From an uncultured Curvibacter sp. (GTDB lineage Bacteria > Pseudomonadota > Gammaproteobacteria > Burkholderiales > Burkholderiaceae): 16,770 bases of DNA. The notes below the pieces were generated by a model. That model ran no database searches and was not told the DNA's origin. It worked only from the letters and a program-made list of their open reading frames with translations. The stretch's first letter is position 1. Each line of letters opens with the position of its first letter. Below are positions 15,660 to 16,770 of the stretch, in pieces. The translations under genes and the position numbers were made by a program. The stretch is taken from the NCBI GenBank assembly GCA_946481355.1, contig CAMLNH010000014.1, forward strand, positions 1 through 16,770, in the 5' to 3' direction.

Positions 15660-16770
15660 TCAGCGTGCCGGGCGCGGTGCGCGCTTGCCACCCTCACGGG
15701 CGACAAAGGGCTTGCCGCCACCGGCATGGGCCGGCTTGGCGTAGCCGCCAGCGGGCTTGGCATAAACGGGCTTGCTGCCGAAGGACGACTTGCCCTCGCC
15801 ACGGTCCTGGCGCGGCGCGAAATCACCGCGCGGTGCGCCGCCCTCGCGACGACCGTCGCCGGCGTAGCGGTCGTTGAAACCGCCCTTGCGTTCGTAGCTG
15901 CGGCCTTCCGGCGCGCCCTCGTGACCGCGGTTCTGGTAAGCACCATCACGCCCCTGATGCGGGCCGCGGGCGTTGCGGTCGCCGAAGCCAGCGCGCGGGG
16001 CACCGAAGTCGCCACCGCGGCTGTTGCCACCGCCAAAACCGCCACGGGGGGCGCCACCGCCGCCGAACTTGCGATCGCGCGAGAAGCCGTCATTGCCGCC
16101 ACGGCTGTTGCGGCCGCCGAAGTTGGAACGCTCCGAACGACCGTCGGGGAAACGCTGCTTGGGCTCCATGCCAGGAATGGTCTCGGCCTTGAAGGGCTGC
16201 TTGCTGTAGGCCTCGATGTCGAAGATCTTGCGGCGGTCGCGGAACTCGGCAAAGGTCACGGCCAGGCCGTCGCGACCGGCACGGCCGGTACGACCGATGC
16301 GGTGCGTGTAGTCCTCAGCCTTCATCGGCAGACCGAAGTTGAAAACGTGGGTGATGGTAGGCACGTCGATGCCGCGTGCGGCCACGTCGGTGGCCACCAG
16401 AATCTGCACCTGGCCTTGGCGCAGCGCCATCAGGCGGCGGTTGCGCAGGCCCTGGCTCAGGGCGCCGTGCAGGGCCACGGCAGAGAAGCCGTCCTGCTGC
16501 AGATCGTTGGCCAGACCGTCGCACTCCACCTGGGTGCTGGCGAACACGATGGCCTGGTCAATGCCGGCGTCACGCAGCCAGTGGTCGAGCAGCTGGCGCT
16601 TGTGCTGGGCGTGATCGGCCCAGAACAGCACCTGCTTGATGTTGGCGTGCTTCTCCTGCGGGGAATCGACCTGCACCTTCTTCACGCCCGAACCGTTGTC
16701 GTGCATGACGCGCATGGCCAGCTGCTGGATGCGCGGCGCGAAGGTGGCGCTGAACATCATGGTCTGGCGG
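15660..16770 (-). CDS. DEAD-box ATP-dependent RNA helicase, C-terminal part (RhlE-type); 5' end outside the window
   Basis: The visible 369 codons begin just before motif III (SAT in MMFSATF) and include all later helicase motifs: IV (AIVFAST), V (LVATDVAARGID) and VI (YTHRIGRTGRAGR). Motifs Q, I, Ia, Ib and II (DEAD) must lie beyond the right edge. After the core, IPGMEP marks the end of the conserved C-terminal extension. A tail of about 165 residues (15660 to about 16160) follows that is rich in Gly, Arg, Asn and Asp with RGG, GGF and GGN repeats and Lys/Pro-Ala-Lys-Pro near the end, predicted to be disordered. Such tails bind RNA and can drive condensation. The enzyme likely unwinds structured RNA in ribosome assembly or RNA decay. 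The exact paralogue (RhlE, DeaD or SrmB type) cannot be settled without the N-terminus. Confidence 0.93.
   Translation of the reverse strand, partial: RQTMMFSATFAPRIQQLAMRVMHDNGSGVKKVQVDSPQEKHANIKQVLFWADHAQHKRQLLDHWLRDAGIDQAIVFASTQVECDGLANDLQQDGFSAVALHGALSQGLRNRRLMALRQGQVQILVATDVAARGIDVPTITHVFNFGLPMKAEDYTHRIGRTGRAGRDGLAVTFAEFRDRRKIFDIEAYSKQPFKAETIPGMEPKQRFPDGRSERSNFGGRNSRGGNDGFSRDRKFGGGGAPRGGFGGGNSRGGDFGAPRAGFGDRNARGPHQGRDGAYQNRGHEGAPEGRSYERKGGFNDRYAGDGRREGGAPRGDFAPRQDRGEGKSSFGSKPVYAKPAGGYAKPAHAGGGKPFVAREGGKRAPRPAR

Noticed and set aside
15514..16252. A 245-codon minus-strand frame rich in Ala, Ser and Arg across the helicase tail
   Set aside because: It is the wrong frame of the RGG-tail repeats, and its low complexity mirrors the repetitive DNA.

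Overview
The window comes from a GC-rich bacterium. The protein families (a RocR-like REC-EAL protein, an AcrAB/OprM-type efflux operon, an RhlE-type helicase with an RGG-rich tail, a coiled-coil XRE protein) point to a betaproteobacterium, most likely Burkholderiales/Comamonadaceae. That placement is inferred from sequence style, not from a search. The long coding frames are dense and high in GC. The intergenic stretches 131-696 and 5184-5781 are more AT-rich and hold repeat motifs.

Layout. (1) 1-130: the 3' part of a tRNA-Ala(CGC) and its rho-independent terminator. (2) 131-696: no gene; short repeats and a possible IS21-type end relic. (3) 697-5183, minus strand: a three-gene signalling operon. 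It reads from a 108-aa PAS-like ORF, through an unorthodox hybrid histidine kinase (MASE4-like membrane sensor, HisKA, HATPase, degenerate receiver, intact receiver, HPt), to a RocR-like receiver-EAL c-di-GMP phosphodiesterase. The last two genes overlap at an ATGA. (4) 5184-5781: no gene; related repeats, then a hairpin-containing leader with a candidate ECF promoter. (5) 5782-7573, plus strand: a secreted Lipoprotein_15-repeat protein, an ECF sigma factor and its RskA-type membrane anti-sigma factor. (6) 7859-14379, plus strand: an RND tripartite efflux operon (membrane-fusion lipoprotein, inner-membrane pump, outer-membrane lipoprotein channel) that ends with its own TetR repressor. It is headed by a near-consensus sigma-70 promoter overlapped by a perfect 14-bp palindrome. 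(7) 14463-15608: a small coiled-coil/XRE protein, a 50-aa single-span membrane protein on the minus strand, and a small lipoprotein. (8) 15660 to the right edge, minus strand: the C-terminal part of a DEAD-box RNA helicase, with its terminator between it and the convergent lipoprotein gene.

Working together. The kinase and EAL protein form a plausible His-Asp-His-Asp phosphorelay whose only visible output is c-di-GMP hydrolysis. The sigma/anti-sigma pair probably controls the secreted protein upstream of it, and possibly itself. The efflux operon looks built for negative feedback: the repressor is translated last from the transcript it would shut off. I found no CRISPR array, prophage or intact transposase gene. 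The least explained material is the set of CGGCAC-N2-TTATG-like repeats on both sides of the signalling operon next to the tRNA gene, and the 108-aa PAS-like ORF.
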